From positions 186,001 through 250,000 of the forward strand of contig CAWUJH010000001.1 of NCBI GenBank assembly GCA_963922875.1: a stretch of DNA of 64,000 bases, written 5' to 3'. The stretch comes from Ketobacter sp963922875. GTDB taxonomy: Bacteria > Pseudomonadota > Gammaproteobacteria > Pseudomonadales > Ketobacteraceae. Every line of letters begins with the position of its first letter. Position 1 is the first letter of the stretch. Shown here in pieces: positions 16,918-26,283 of this stretch. The translations under genes were made by a program, and so were the position numbers. Below the pieces are notes generated by a model. That model saw only the letters and a program-made list of their open reading frames with translations. It made no database searches and was not told where the DNA came from.

Positions 16918-18156
16918 ATGCTCTTACCCTATAAGAAAAGAATAAACAGTAAGGCTGTCTATAAGCCCATGCTTGATGAAAAAGACTTGCAACAATACGA
17001 CCGGCAACTCGATCGCGGCTTTAAACAGTTACGCTTTGCTAAAGAGTTGGAGCAAGAATTTCGAAGCTTTTTATTCGCCCGCAACTTAGTAAAACAACGA
17101 GGCGCGATTCTACTCGGAATATTTTTCCTACTAACCTTAACTCCAATCGACCTTAGCTTTCTAGATGGCAAAGCACGGGAATTTTATCTGATTAGCAGGA
17201 TCTGGATTCCTATACCTCTTTTAGTCCTCGCGCTCATAGGGACCAAGTTCCAGAACCTCCAACGTTATTTCTCGTTAGCCAGTTTTTTTATAATTACTTT
17301 CATCGGCATTACAACCAACATTGTTTCTGTCTATACCTTGCAACAAGGACAATATCTACCCTACGAAGGGAATCTTCTGATTATCATCGTCGCATTCTTT
17401 TTGGGAGGCATGCGCTTTAAACAAGCTCTAACCTGCGTCATCATCATCATTTCCATCTACATTTTTCTTAGCGAATTTTATATTCCCAATAACATTCATC
17501 AAATGCATCATTATTATTTTCTGATTGCTACTACCCTCATTGGTGGCGTTAGTGCCTATACCCTAGAGTATCAGGTTCGGTTAAGTTTTCTACAACGAGG
17601 TGCCTTACGTAACCTTGCAAAAACGGACACTTTGACCGGACTTTATAATCGTGGTGCCATCAATCAAAAGTTAAACCGCTTGGTAGAGTACGCCTATCGC
17701 GAAAACAAACCGTTGACTTTATTGCTGCTGGACGTCGATCATTTTAAAGGTTTTAATGATCGCTATGGCCATATACAAGGTGACCAATGTTTACAGGCAC
17801 TGGCCAGGGAGCTCATCGCCAATTGCAAACGCCCCCTGGATTTTGCTGGTCGCTATGGCGGGGAAGAATTCATTATTCTTTGGTTTGATGCCTTACCGAA
17901 TGAAGCAGACACCTTTGCCAAACGGGTAAAATCCGCCATTGATCGACTCAACATTCCCCATTCTGACTCCGAAACTAGCAGTCATGTAACTGTTTCCGGA
18001 GGCATGGTCTGTGGTATACCTACATCAATAAACCAATCAACTGACATGCTTCAGCAAGCAGATCAATGTCTATACCGGGCAAAGGAAAGCGGACGAAATC
18101 GCATTATTATTCAAGATTTTGGCGAAGAAAATAGTATTACTGCCATCGTGAAGTAA
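16918..18156 (+). CDS. Membrane diguanylate cyclase (six TM helices plus GGDEF)
   Basis: A basic, charged N-terminal segment of 60 residues is followed by six predicted membrane helices (about 62-225) and a C-terminal GGDEF domain. The active site is intact: DVDHFKGFND at about 272, then GGEEF at 314-318. The protein would make cyclic di-GMP from two GTP. An alternative start is the internal ATG at 16969. The next GGDEF gene starts 3 bases after the stop, so the two form an operon. Confidence 0.92.
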   Translation: MLLPYKKRINSKAVYKPMLDEKDLQQYDRQLDRGFKQLRFAKELEQEFRSFLFARNLVKQRGAILLGIFFLLTLTPIDLSFLDGKAREFYLISRIWIPIPLLVLALIGTKFQNLQRYFSLASFFIITFIGITTNIVSVYTLQQGQYLPYEGNLLIIIVAFFLGGMRFKQALTCVIIIISIYIFLSEFYIPNNIHQMHHYYFLIATTLIGGVSAYTLEYQVRLSFLQRGALRNLAKTDTLTGLYNRGAINQKLNRLVEYAYRENKPLTLLLLDVDHFKGFNDRYGHIQGDQCLQALARELIANCKRPLDFAGRYGGEEFIILWFDALPNEADTFAKRVKSAIDRLNIPHSDSETSSHVTVSGGMVCGIPTSINQSTDMLQQADQCLYRAKESGRNRIIIQDFGEENSITAIVK

Positions 18157-18159
18157 CTC

Positions 18160-20151
18160 GTGAAAACCAAGGAAAGGCTACCTTCATTGATTACCAATAG
18201 TCACATTAAGAGTTTTTATTCATTATTCGCTATTCTTTTCCTATACCTGCTGACACCGCTTACCCTTCATGCGCAGCCTATTCTTGTCACTGCGCAAACA
18301 AAAAATCTAAATATTAAATCCTATCTGGAATACATCGAGGATCCTGAAAAAACTCTATCGTTCGAAAGACTACTTAACCTCGAACAACCCCTCAATTGGA
18401 AGCCAACTTCAGCATTCAAGGAAACGATTAACCTGGGGTATACTCAAAGCGCTTATTGGTTTCGCTTTCAAATTCAAAACCGATCTCCGGAACACCTAAA
18501 GCCAAATATTGTTATTGGATATCCCGTTTTGGATTTCATCGAGTTCTTTATCGTTCATCCAGAGAAAGAAATAGAACTTCTAACATTGGGTGACAAACTG
18601 CCTTTCAATCATCGCCCCGTCAATCATAGAAATTTTGTAATTCCAATTCACTTAGAGCCAGAGGATCAGGTAACCTATTACCTGAGGGTAGAAACCAGCA
18701 GCTCTATGCAATTACCCATCGAAGTTGTTTCAGATGCCTATTTATTAGAGCGCGCAGAATTCGAGATGTTGTGGCTGGGATTGTATTTTGGCACCATGTT
18801 GGTAATGGTTTTCTATAATCTGTTCGTATACTTTTCGGTGCGCGAAACCAGTTACTTATACTATGTCTTGTATGTAGCCTGCATTACTCTGTTTCTCGCC
18901 AGCCTCAACGGAGTTTCTTATCAATATCTATGGCCTAACAGTACTTGGTGGAATGATCAAAGTATCGTATTTTTCCTTGCCTTCGTAGTATTCTTCGCCA
19001 CATTATTTATCATGCGATTTCTGGATATTGAAACTTATTTCCCAAAGTTTAAGCCCATAGGTTCTGGCCTCATTTTGGTGAGCATTTTATTGGTGCTAGC
19101 CACCATATTTGTTCCATACGGCACTATAATCATTCCCGTTATTGGCTGGGCTTCGACTGCCATCATAGTGGTTTTTTTCGCGGGTTTAGTTTGCTGGCTA
19201 AGAGGGGACAGTGCGGCCACGTTTTATTTGATCGCCTGGATCGCTTTGTTTGCAGGCGGACTTATTTTAGCGCTGAATAAGTTTGATCTTCTAGAACGAA
19301 ATTTTTTCACAGAAAATTCCGCATTAATCGGCTCCGCACTTGAAGTTATACTACTATCTCTTGCACTCGCCGACCGATTAAATGGTGAAAAACGTAAGCG
19401 CTTTGAAGCGCAAATTCGAGCCCTGGAAAATGAGCGTGTTGCTCGCATGGCTCAAGCAGAAGCATTACAGCAGGAAAAAAACGCCCGTGGCGCTCAGGAA
19501 AAGGCCCTTAACCACGAACGGGAAGCTCGCGAAGCCCAAGCCAAAGCCTTGGATATACAGCGCCAGGCTACTGAAAATCTGGAAATGAAGATCAGAAAAC
19601 GCACCCAGGAATTGGAGATCGCCAATAATAAACTGGAACAACTAACCTTCACGGACGGGTTAACCGAAATTAGAAATCGCCGCTTCCTCGATCAGTGTTT
19701 GGAGCGGGAGTTCAATCGCGCCTGCAGGGAAAAATCACCTCTCGCTATTCTCTTAATTGATATTGATCACTTCAAGCAATTCAATGATACCTATGGCCAT
19801 TTAGCTGGGGATGATTGCTTGAAAATGGTGGCACAAACCATCAATGATTGCGCATTGCGTGAAAATGATGTTGTGGCCCGTTTTGGTGGTGAAGAGTTTT
19901 GTGCGATTTTACCCAACACCGATCAGATGGGTGCCATGCAAGTAGCAGAGGAAATACGCCAAGCTGTCAGCCAGAGCTATCTTAACCGAAATAACGAGTC
20001 CCTTAATGTCACCGTCAGCGTGGGAGCAACCAGCTTGATCCCGGAACGAACCCACAGTCTGAGCATGCTTTTGGATGCCACAGACAAAGCACTGTATCTG
20101 TCTAAAAGTACTGGGCGCAACAAAGTCAGCTTTGCTCTTCCTCCATTGTAA
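18160..20151 (+). CDS. 7TMR-DISM diguanylate cyclase
   Basis: This 663-residue protein starts with GTG right after the previous stop. It has a signal peptide (to about residue 38), a periplasmic 7TMR-DISM extracellular domain (about 45-195, carbohydrate-binding-like), seven membrane helices (about 203-405), a long coiled coil rich in Ala/Glu/Gln (410-495) and a GGDEF domain. The domain is complete, with DIDHFKQFND and GGEEF at 576-580. It should synthesise cyclic di-GMP in response to an extracellular small molecule. The coiled coil contains a repeated EAL-Q-EK-AR-AQ pattern. Confidence 0.93.
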   Translation: MKTKERLPSLITNSHIKSFYSLFAILFLYLLTPLTLHAQPILVTAQTKNLNIKSYLEYIEDPEKTLSFERLLNLEQPLNWKPTSAFKETINLGYTQSAYWFRFQIQNRSPEHLKPNIVIGYPVLDFIEFFIVHPEKEIELLTLGDKLPFNHRPVNHRNFVIPIHLEPEDQVTYYLRVETSSSMQLPIEVVSDAYLLERAEFEMLWLGLYFGTMLVMVFYNLFVYFSVRETSYLYYVLYVACITLFLASLNGVSYQYLWPNSTWWNDQSIVFFLAFVVFFATLFIMRFLDIETYFPKFKPIGSGLILVSILLVLATIFVPYGTIIIPVIGWASTAIIVVFFAGLVCWLRGDSAATFYLIAWIALFAGGLILALNKFDLLERNFFTENSALIGSALEVILLSLALADRLNGEKRKRFEAQIRALENERVARMAQAEALQQEKNARGAQEKALNHEREAREAQAKALDIQRQATENLEMKIRKRTQELEIANNKLEQLTFTDGLTEIRNRRFLDQCLEREFNRACREKSPLAILLIDIDHFKQFNDTYGHLAGDDCLKMVAQTINDCALRENDVVARFGGEEFCAILPNTDQMGAMQVAEEIRQAVSQSYLNRNNESLNVTVSVGATSLIPERTHSLSMLLDATDKALYLSKSTGRNKVSFALPPL

Positions 20152-20155
20152 AGAA

Positions 20156-20800
20156 TTAACCCCAGCGGCCACCAACAAATGGGTTTGAGCGTTTTTCTTC
20201 GCCAAACGTAGACATAGGACCATGACCCGGAATAAATTTAACATCATCCCCAAGCGGAAATAACTTACTTTTAATTGACTCAATTAATGTGCCATGATCT
20301 CCACCCGGAAAATCGGTACGCCCAATGGAGCCCTTAAACAACACATCACCCACCATCGCTAGCGCTGAGTTAGGCTCAAAAAAAACCACATGTCCCGGTG
20401 TATGGCCTGGGCAATGCAGCACGCTTAATGTCAGATTTCCCACCTGCACGGACTCGCCATCTTGCAGCCATTGATCAGGATTAAAAGGTTCGGCCGACGG
20501 AAAACCAAACATCAGTGCTTGTTGAGGTAAACTTTGGATCCAATAGTCATCGCCCTGATGGGGGCCAATAATGGGGAGAGACTGTTGCTGTGAAAGGCTT
20601 GCCGTACCACCAGCGTGATCAATATGGGCGTGAGTCAGTAGTATTTTTTTGAGCGTGACTCCTTCCGCTTTAACGATCTGGAAGATGCGATCGAGATCGC
20701 CGCCAGGATCAACAACAGCCCCCTCCATGGTCTCATCACACCATATAAGACTACAATTCTGCTCAAATGCAGTCACTGGAATGATACGATATTGCAGCAT
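20156..20800 (-). CDS. Metallo-beta-lactamase fold hydrolase (YcbL/glyoxalase II-like)
   Basis: This 214-residue protein has the metal site THAHIDHAGG (HxHxDH), a further His in CPGHTPGH, the bridging Asp in MVGDVLF and a last His in IPGHGPMS. It has the small single-domain form of the glyoxalase II-like group typified by YcbL. It probably hydrolyses a thioester such as S-D-lactoylglutathione in the cytoplasm. The ATG at 20800 has AAGGAG upstream. It is convergent with the GGDEF gene with only 4 bases between stops. Confidence 0.88.
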   Translation of the reverse strand: MLQYRIIPVTAFEQNCSLIWCDETMEGAVVDPGGDLDRIFQIVKAEGVTLKKILLTHAHIDHAGGTASLSQQQSLPIIGPHQGDDYWIQSLPQQALMFGFPSAEPFNPDQWLQDGESVQVGNLTLSVLHCPGHTPGHVVFFEPNSALAMVGDVLFKGSIGRTDFPGGDHGTLIESIKSKLFPLGDDVKFIPGHGPMSTFGEEKRSNPFVGGRWG

Positions 20801-20869
20801 GACACATTCTCCTTACTAAGAGTTTGCTATGATACCAGCTTTGCACACACCTGTTGACAAGGGAAAATT

Positions 20870-21469
20870 ATGATTAAGTTGTTGCAGCCCATTGCCCTTT
20901 TAAAGCTTTTACTATCCCTGCTCCTGATTGTTGTGATCACTGGCTGTGTCACCGTTGAATCTCCTGCCACTCCGTTTCCCAGTGAATTGCGGCAAACCTC
21001 AGTGATATCCACCAGTCTGGCGGATTTCAATCCCAGACATGGCACCACTGTAGCCTGGCGTAAGCCCATTGCGGTGCAAACCAATGACGATACTAGCCTC
21101 AGTGAAGCCAATGTAGAATTTATCACGCAAGCTATAGAACAAGCATTGGTCAACAAAGGTTATCGGGTGGTTACCTATCCACAAACCTCAGACTATTGGT
21201 TAAATGGCTTGATAGTCTTGGGCAATGACCTCAATGAGAGTGAACTACGTAATGTACTGGGATTTGAACCTGGCTTGGTGGCCCGCGATCAAAAACACGA
21301 AAAAGGTAGCCTGTTATTGCTGCTCATCGATCCACGCAACGGCCTGACCCAGTGGCGCTCGGCCGTACAAATCCTCACGGCACCGGAATTAGATGATTCG
21401 GTTCGTCGCAACAGAGTGGAATTCGCCATTCGCAACCTGATGCGGCCGCTGCCCAATACAGCGCTTTGA
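20870..21469 (+). CDS. Outer-membrane-type lipoprotein, DUF4136-like
   Basis: This 199-residue protein has a lipoprotein signal with an ITGC lipobox at about residue 26. The mature part contains a pattern of the DUF4136 type: an AVQTNDDTSL start, FITQAIEQALVNKGYRVV, SDYWLNGLIVLG, and a C-terminal VRRNRVEFAIRNLMRPLP. Such proteins are probable envelope lipoproteins of unknown function. It stands alone, divergent from the MBL-hydrolase gene. Confidence 0.7.
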   Translation: MIKLLQPIALLKLLLSLLLIVVITGCVTVESPATPFPSELRQTSVISTSLADFNPRHGTTVAWRKPIAVQTNDDTSLSEANVEFITQAIEQALVNKGYRVVTYPQTSDYWLNGLIVLGNDLNESELRNVLGFEPGLVARDQKHEKGSLLLLLIDPRNGLTQWRSAVQILTAPELDDSVRRNRVEFAIRNLMRPLPNTAL

Positions 21470-21611
21470 CCGACAAAAGAAGATACAGCGAAATTATCGA
21501 CGCGCCCCTTCGACAAATTATATTTGTTATCAAGTCAAGTAGATTTTGATACCTATGCTCCAGTTCAGCCGCTACAGTAAAATTAAGAGTCTGCTAGTGG
21601 AGCAACCCTCA

Positions 21612-21965
21612 ATGATTAAAGTACGTTACGTTATTGGCCTAACCCTGTCCCTGAGCATTGCTGCCCATCCGGCATTCAGTAATGACGAGTATGATGATGG
21701 CGGTTTTGATGGCAACTATGAACAAGAGCAGAGTTACCAGGACGAAAGCTACCAAGACGAGACTTATGCTGACGACAGTATCCCGCAAGAGACGCTACAA
21801 GACAGCAATGCTCTTGAAGCCGAGCCAGAGCCTGATGCCTACAGTCAAGAGCTGATGCAGGATGCGCGCTCCACCTGTCAACAATGGGCGCAGGATTCTG
21901 GACTTACCGGTGACGAAAAAACCTATTACCTGGAAGACTGCATCAATAGCCAATCGGGCTTTTGA
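21612..21965 (+). CDS. Secreted acidic protein of unknown function
   Basis: The ATG at 21612 is chosen because it begins a normal signal peptide (MIKVRYVIGLTLSLSIAAHPAFS); the frame extends upstream without one. The mature part of about 93 residues starts with a low-complexity Asp/Glu/Tyr/Gln region containing a repeated YQDE/YADD unit. It ends with a short conserved-looking helix pair with two cysteines (STCQQWAQDSG, LEDCINSQ). No function is recognised. Confidence 0.65.
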   Translation: MIKVRYVIGLTLSLSIAAHPAFSNDEYDDGGFDGNYEQEQSYQDESYQDETYADDSIPQETLQDSNALEAEPEPDAYSQELMQDARSTCQQWAQDSGLTGDEKTYYLEDCINSQSGF

Positions 21966-22089
21966 ATAGACTCTCTAACCTAATCTCATAAAATAAAACT
22001 AACTATGTAATCAAATATTATTTGCTGTTCATCCAGGCGATTCCTGTTTTTTAATGCCCCCTTCTACCAAGCATTAAGTAGGAGTAACC

Positions 22090-22287
22090 ATGGATAACGC
22101 AGCAACAGATTCAGACTGGGATGCTGACTCTTTCGAAGACGATGATAACCTTGATACCGCGGTGGCCGAATCCGTTCCTTTGAGCCGGAAAGAACGCTTG
22201 GATATTCGCCGTAAACTGGAAGACAGACTGGAACAAAAACGTCTGCAAAAGTGCATCGACTATTTTGATGAATCCTGGATTGACTAA
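22090..22287 (+). CDS. PA3496-family small protein
   Basis: This 65-residue protein has an acidic N-terminal half (DSDWDADSFEDDDN) and a basic helical half (SRKERLDIRRKLEDRLEQKR) ending CIDYFDESWID. This matches the small gammaproteobacterial family annotated after Pseudomonas PA3496 as a putative envelope-integrity protein. AGGAG lies about 7 bases upstream of the ATG. It is highly charged with no signal or membrane segment. Confidence 0.75.
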   Translation: MDNAATDSDWDADSFEDDDNLDTAVAESVPLSRKERLDIRRKLEDRLEQKRLQKCIDYFDESWID

Positions 22288-22311
22288 AAACCATTGAAAT
22301 CCAGGAAAATC

Positions 22312-23163
22312 TCAAAGATCGATGGGTTTCAATAGATCAAGTGCTTTGCCAATACTCTCCATGCGCTCGCTGGAGGCTCGAAAAACCCCATACAGAGGCC
22401 GCGAATAGGAAGCGACACCGGGTACTCGATAGAGCGGCCTCGGATGGTCCATATGCAGCACACTATGGGGTAAAAATGCAGAAGCAGCAGAGTTTTGCAG
22501 ACAATCTAATGCGATGGCTCCCATGTTTGTGCGCAATATAGGGTTGGGCAAATCACCAAACCGCTTTGCATGAAACAATTCAAAGGAAATACCCCAATCC
22601 ACGTAAACATAGCCTGACTGCAATGCACTCTTGGCACTCAACTTATCCGAGGCTGAACTGCTCAACAAAACAAGCTTAACCTGACCCACCTTCTCACAAT
22701 GAAAGTCCGGTAGATTTGGCGCTTCTAAAAAGAACACAAGATCCAATGTATGATCTAACAGCATTCGAGTTAAAATATCTGAAGGGTGGGAAATGGCTCG
22801 AATCGCCACTTGCGGTAACATTTGGAACAAGCGGGAAAATTGTCGGTTAAGCCCAAAACTCCACAAACTGTAGTTTGCTCCGATATTAATTTGCTGCTCC
22901 TGCACACTTTTTAACGAGACATCCTGTAACGCACGGGACCAGGATAACAACATAGCCTCGGCATGGGGGACCAGACGCTCTCCCTCCAGTGTTAAACGTA
23001 TATTATTGCGAGTGCGAATGAACAGGTCTACACCAAGGGTTTGTTCTAACTGACGCACCCTTGCACTGACAGCCGCCGGAGTAAGATATAGGCTATCTGC
23101 TGCCTTACCAAAGTGACGGGTCTTATTTACTTCCAAAAATGTCTTGAGTAGGTCAATATCCAT
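22312..23163 (-). CDS. LysR-family transcriptional regulator (HdfR-like)
   Basis: This 283-residue protein has an N-terminal winged HTH (MDIDLLKTFLEVNKTRHFGKAADSL, LTPAAVSARVRQLEQTLG, then FIRTRNNIRLTLEG). The RTRNNIRLT wording and overall length resemble HdfR, a LysR-type regulator of flagellar genes in enterics. The C-terminal half is the periplasmic-binding-like effector domain. It is divergent from slyX, as hdfR-like genes often are from small genes. The targets here are unknown. Confidence 0.85.
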   Translation of the reverse strand: MDIDLLKTFLEVNKTRHFGKAADSLYLTPAAVSARVRQLEQTLGVDLFIRTRNNIRLTLEGERLVPHAEAMLLSWSRALQDVSLKSVQEQQINIGANYSLWSFGLNRQFSRLFQMLPQVAIRAISHPSDILTRMLLDHTLDLVFFLEAPNLPDFHCEKVGQVKLVLLSSSASDKLSAKSALQSGYVYVDWGISFELFHAKRFGDLPNPILRTNMGAIALDCLQNSAASAFLPHSVLHMDHPRPLYRVPGVASYSRPLYGVFRASSERMESIGKALDLLKPIDL

Positions 23164-23276
23164 TCAATTATGTGGCTCACTCACCATCGACAATGATTTC
23201 CAGTAACAGCATTAACTCTGTGTTATAACTACACAGTAGCGGATTCATCACAAAAAACAAAGGCTTATAATAGACT

Positions 23277-23477
23277 ATGGACGAGCAACTGATCGAACTT
23301 GAAACCCGAATTGCTTTTCAGGATGAAAGCATTCAACAACTCAGCGACGTTGTTTACCGTCAGCAACAGCAAATAGATTTTTTGGAAAAACAGGTACAAA
23401 TGTTGCGCGGGCAATTTCAAAATCTGGCGCATTCATTGCCCAGCAAACCGCAGGACGATAGACCACCCCATTATTGA
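23277..23477 (+). CDS. slyX: SlyX family protein
   Basis: This 66-residue protein has the SlyX pattern: LETRIAFQDESIQQLSDVVYRQQQQIDFLEKQV, a single coiled coil, ending in a Pro-rich DDRPPHY tail. The cellular role of SlyX is not established. It converges on the following GGDEF gene with a 7-base overlap. Confidence 0.9.
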   Translation: MDEQLIELETRIAFQDESIQQLSDVVYRQQQQIDFLEKQVQMLRGQFQNLAHSLPSKPQDDRPPHY

Positions 23478-24646
23478 ATGAGATCCACATGGGTACAAAC
23501 CTGATTACGTCCACGCTGTTTCGCAACATTAAGCGCCGCTTCCACCTGGGACAACATGTCTCCCACCGTTAATCGAATGTCTCCCTCATTGCAGATCACA
23601 CCAAAACTGGCGGTAAAATTAAAGCGCTCCGTATCAGGTACAGACACAGCCGTTGTTTCAAGTTGGAAACGACAGCGCTCGGCAATGATCAGCGCCCCCG
23701 CCAGATCCGTACCCGGCAAAATCACCAGGAACTCTTCGCCTCCATAGCGACCTAAGCGATCATTTTGGCGTAAACACTGCTGCAAAGCATCTGCCGCCGC
23801 CAATAAGGTAAAGTCACCCGCTTCATGGCCCTTGCTATCATTTATTTGCTTGAAATGATCCAAATCCACCATAAGCAATGACAAAACCGGTCCTTTATTC
23901 ACACTACGAGCGCGCTCATGATCAAGATAACTAACAATACTGCGTCGATTAAACAGCCCCGTCAGCGGGTCAGTTACACTCAGTAAACGTACTTTTTCTT
24001 CGCGACGACGCCAGCGCTTAAGCACCAGGAAAGACATACCAAAAAACAGCAACAATATCGGCAAAGCCAGACTATACATCTGCACCATAACGGCCAATGA
24101 AAAGGATGGTGATGAGGGGTGGATACTTAACCAGGGCCCGTAGGACCACCATTGTAACCCTGAACCAACGGCGGTAACCCCTTGACCAACCCACAGTGCC
24201 AGCGATGAAAACCAGACTACCCTGCGATTCAAAAGGGTATAAGCGGCCATCGGATAACTTACCAATATCAATCCAGCAAGCAACGACAATGGCCCCACAT
24301 GGAAAACAACGTAAGTAAGCACCAACACACAATACGTTGCTGACGCTATTTCAAACAGCTGTGAGTCATTATGGAAATGACGTAAAAGGGGAATGACCGA
24401 AAGTAAAACCAAAGCTCCCACCGCAAGAAACTGGAAGCTCCAGCGTACGGAAGTTAACGCCCCATCATCTTCCAATCCCCATTCAGCCCCCCCACAGCAA
24501 GTGGCGTAATCCACTAACAGAAGATAGTAAAGACACAAGACAAGGCATACCAATGAGACCAACATGGATTTGCTGGCTGAGGTCCAGAGCACAGGGCTTT
24601 TCAGCCTAAGCTTCAACTTTTTGTGCCAAATAGTTCGTAATCCCAT
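23471..24646 (-). CDS. Membrane diguanylate cyclase
   Basis: This protein of about 391 residues (ATG at 24646; an upstream GTG at 24667 is possible) has six or seven hydrophobic helices within the first 220 residues, a short basic linker (KRWRRREEK) and a complete GGDEF domain. The metal motif VDLDHFKQIND and the signature RYGGEEF are intact. It should synthesise cyclic di-GMP. The N-terminal segment has an unusual CCGG pair near residue 50 on the periplasmic side. It is a single gene, with no partner in the same direction. Confidence 0.9.
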   Translation of the reverse strand: MGLRTIWHKKLKLRLKSPVLWTSASKSMLVSLVCLVLCLYYLLLVDYATCCGGAEWGLEDDGALTSVRWSFQFLAVGALVLLSVIPLLRHFHNDSQLFEIASATYCVLVLTYVVFHVGPLSLLAGLILVSYPMAAYTLLNRRVVWFSSLALWVGQGVTAVGSGLQWWSYGPWLSIHPSSPSFSLAVMVQMYSLALPILLLFFGMSFLVLKRWRRREEKVRLLSVTDPLTGLFNRRSIVSYLDHERARSVNKGPVLSLLMVDLDHFKQINDSKGHEAGDFTLLAAADALQQCLRQNDRLGRYGGEEFLVILPGTDLAGALIIAERCRFQLETTAVSVPDTERFNFTASFGVICNEGDIRLTVGDMLSQVEAALNVAKQRGRNQVCTHVDLIQ

Positions 24647-24910
24647 GATATTAATAGTGACTGCCACTAACCGGAGAGTTCATTATCAATTTAGCGCTTA
24701 AAGCTTAAAAAGGGTATTTAACCATTAAATGCCTGAGGAAGGCTCAGAAAATATGACTTCGTTCATAGTTCAACCGCTACTATTTCACTTTATTCCCTGG
24801 GTAGATTGAACTAACCTCTGTGCTGATGCTCTATGGATTTGGAGCTAGTAATTTGTCCGTCACATGAGTGAGATATGTTTTTTTATTTGAATTGCACTAA
24901 GGAATCGACC

Positions 24911-25897
24911 ATGCCTCGCGGCGTTACGTTGAAAAACTGTAGACTATTGTTTTTATTGCTTTTTGCTTCAATCGTTAGCGGTTGTGGGGGTGATAAAGAG
25001 CTGATCGTGGAAGACGTCGTTGATGCGGAGAGCATCGTAGTGACAAACGCGGGTAGAGTCTTTGTCTCTGGCAGCACAAATATTTATGAGGTGATTAAAA
25101 AACAAGATGGCAGCTACCTCAAATTAAAACTATTTGACCGCGCACAACGCTGTGAGGTGGGCGGCATCAGCCTGATTCAAAATGGCGACTATCTATACGC
25201 TCACTGCACCACTAGCCATACCAAGGTGAAGAGCAGTGAATCGCTATTACTGGCGGCTAAAATAGTCGAGCCACAACCCACCGAATATGACGTTGATCGC
25301 AACGCCCTGCATCCCAGCATGGAGGTAGAAGTGGTCACAACGCTTAAAAATCTATTGCTGCCTGCAGGAATGGCGGTTGATGGTTCCGGCAACCTATATC
25401 TTGCAGACACTGGAAAAAACGCAATTTTTCAAATTACTTTTGCAACACCTACCATTGTGTCCAGCATTGAAAAATGGAATCAAACTCCAATTCATTCTGT
25501 GAGCGGCTTGGAGTGGATTAACAACAACCTCTACTACACTGCCATGAAAGAAGGATCACTAATTGCCACCTTAGGCTATGTAACACGCAACCCTGACGGG
25601 AGCGCGGGACAGTCGTCCACAGTGTATGAGCGAGCTTATACGGTATTTGATGATATAACACCTTTCCAGCAAGGTATCGTTATCACCGATTACCTTAAAG
25701 GCAGTCTGATTTACTGGAAAGACGGCAAGGTGGCAGCTGAAACGGCCCGCGACAGCTTCCTGGCACCGTCAGCTGTGGCTATCGGGCGCTCACCATTGTT
25801 TAGCGAGAGTGATTTGCTGGTGACTGAGAAAGGTGTTTTGTTAGACGATAACCCCTCAGTGGGGAATCGTCTATCCCGCGCTACGGCGACTTTTTAA
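24911..25897 (+). CDS. Lipoprotein with NHL-like beta-propeller repeats
   Basis: The ATG at 24911 has AAGGA upstream and starts a lipoprotein signal with lipobox VSGC. The mature part of about 300 residues contains NHL-type propeller repeats, the clearest being GMAVDGSGNLYLADTGKN. It would sit on the periplasmic side of an envelope membrane; no catalytic residues are apparent. It is the last plus-strand gene before the minus-strand arsenic-type cluster and is separated from it by a strong bidirectional terminator. Confidence 0.7.
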   Translation: MPRGVTLKNCRLLFLLLFASIVSGCGGDKELIVEDVVDAESIVVTNAGRVFVSGSTNIYEVIKKQDGSYLKLKLFDRAQRCEVGGISLIQNGDYLYAHCTTSHTKVKSSESLLLAAKIVEPQPTEYDVDRNALHPSMEVEVVTTLKNLLLPAGMAVDGSGNLYLADTGKNAIFQITFATPTIVSSIEKWNQTPIHSVSGLEWINNNLYYTAMKEGSLIATLGYVTRNPDGSAGQSSTVYERAYTVFDDITPFQQGIVITDYLKGSLIYWKDGKVAAETARDSFLAPSAVAIGRSPLFSESDLLVTEKGVLLDDNPSVGNRLSRATATF

Positions 25898-25941
25898 TTA
25901 ATTGTTAAACAGGCGGCAAACCTTTGCTGTCTCTGCACGCA

Positions 25942-25986
25942 ACCCATAAAAAATGCTGGCAAATAAAGCCAGCATTTTTTATGGGT
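25942..25986. terminator. Strong bidirectional terminator at the cluster's left edge
   Basis: A perfect 19-base inverted repeat (ACCCATAAAAAATGCTGGC and its complement) surrounds a 7-base loop AAATAAA. The core GC stem is flanked by A6 on one side and T6 on the other, so it can stop transcription from both strands. It separates the converging lipoprotein gene and the 19-gene minus-strand cluster. Confidence 0.92.
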
Positions 25987-26020
25987 AAGAAAGTAAAAAA
26001 ACTTGCGTATCAACTCACTT

Positions 26021-26269
26021 CTAACTGCAACAAGTAGACTTAGAGGCATTAGCGAGTAAATCTGAAAGATCGCTATCGTCTTCCGCCATTTTCTTTTCAA
26101 GATCTGACAAGGTTTCATTGATTTGATCGGCATCAACTGTAAGGCGTAATTTAGCCAAGGTATCTTTAAATAGGTTGGTGTTTTCGCCTTCAAGAGCAAC
26201 ACAGGCCACCAATTGTGCAATCAAATTTTCGCGTTCAGAAAGACCTTCTAGATTAAATACAGTATCCAT
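26021..26269 (-). CDS. Small protein ending in Cys-Cys-Ser, last gene of the arsenic-type cluster
   Basis: This 82-residue protein has AGGAG well placed before its ATG. It is predicted all-helical, acidic and soluble (LSERENLIAQLVACVALEG, then amphipathic helices), with Cys23 and a vicinal pair Cys80-Cys81 just before the last Ser. No family is recognised. The vicinal pair at a flexible tail is the kind of group that binds trivalent arsenicals or soft metals. It lies 14 bases after the ArsP-type permease, so a role as an arsenical carrier or permease partner is plausible but unproven. Confidence 0.75.
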   Translation of the reverse strand: MDTVFNLEGLSERENLIAQLVACVALEGENTNLFKDTLAKLRLTVDADQINETLSDLEKKMAEDDSDLSDLLANASKSTCCS

Positions 26270-26283
26270 TTATATTCTCCTGT

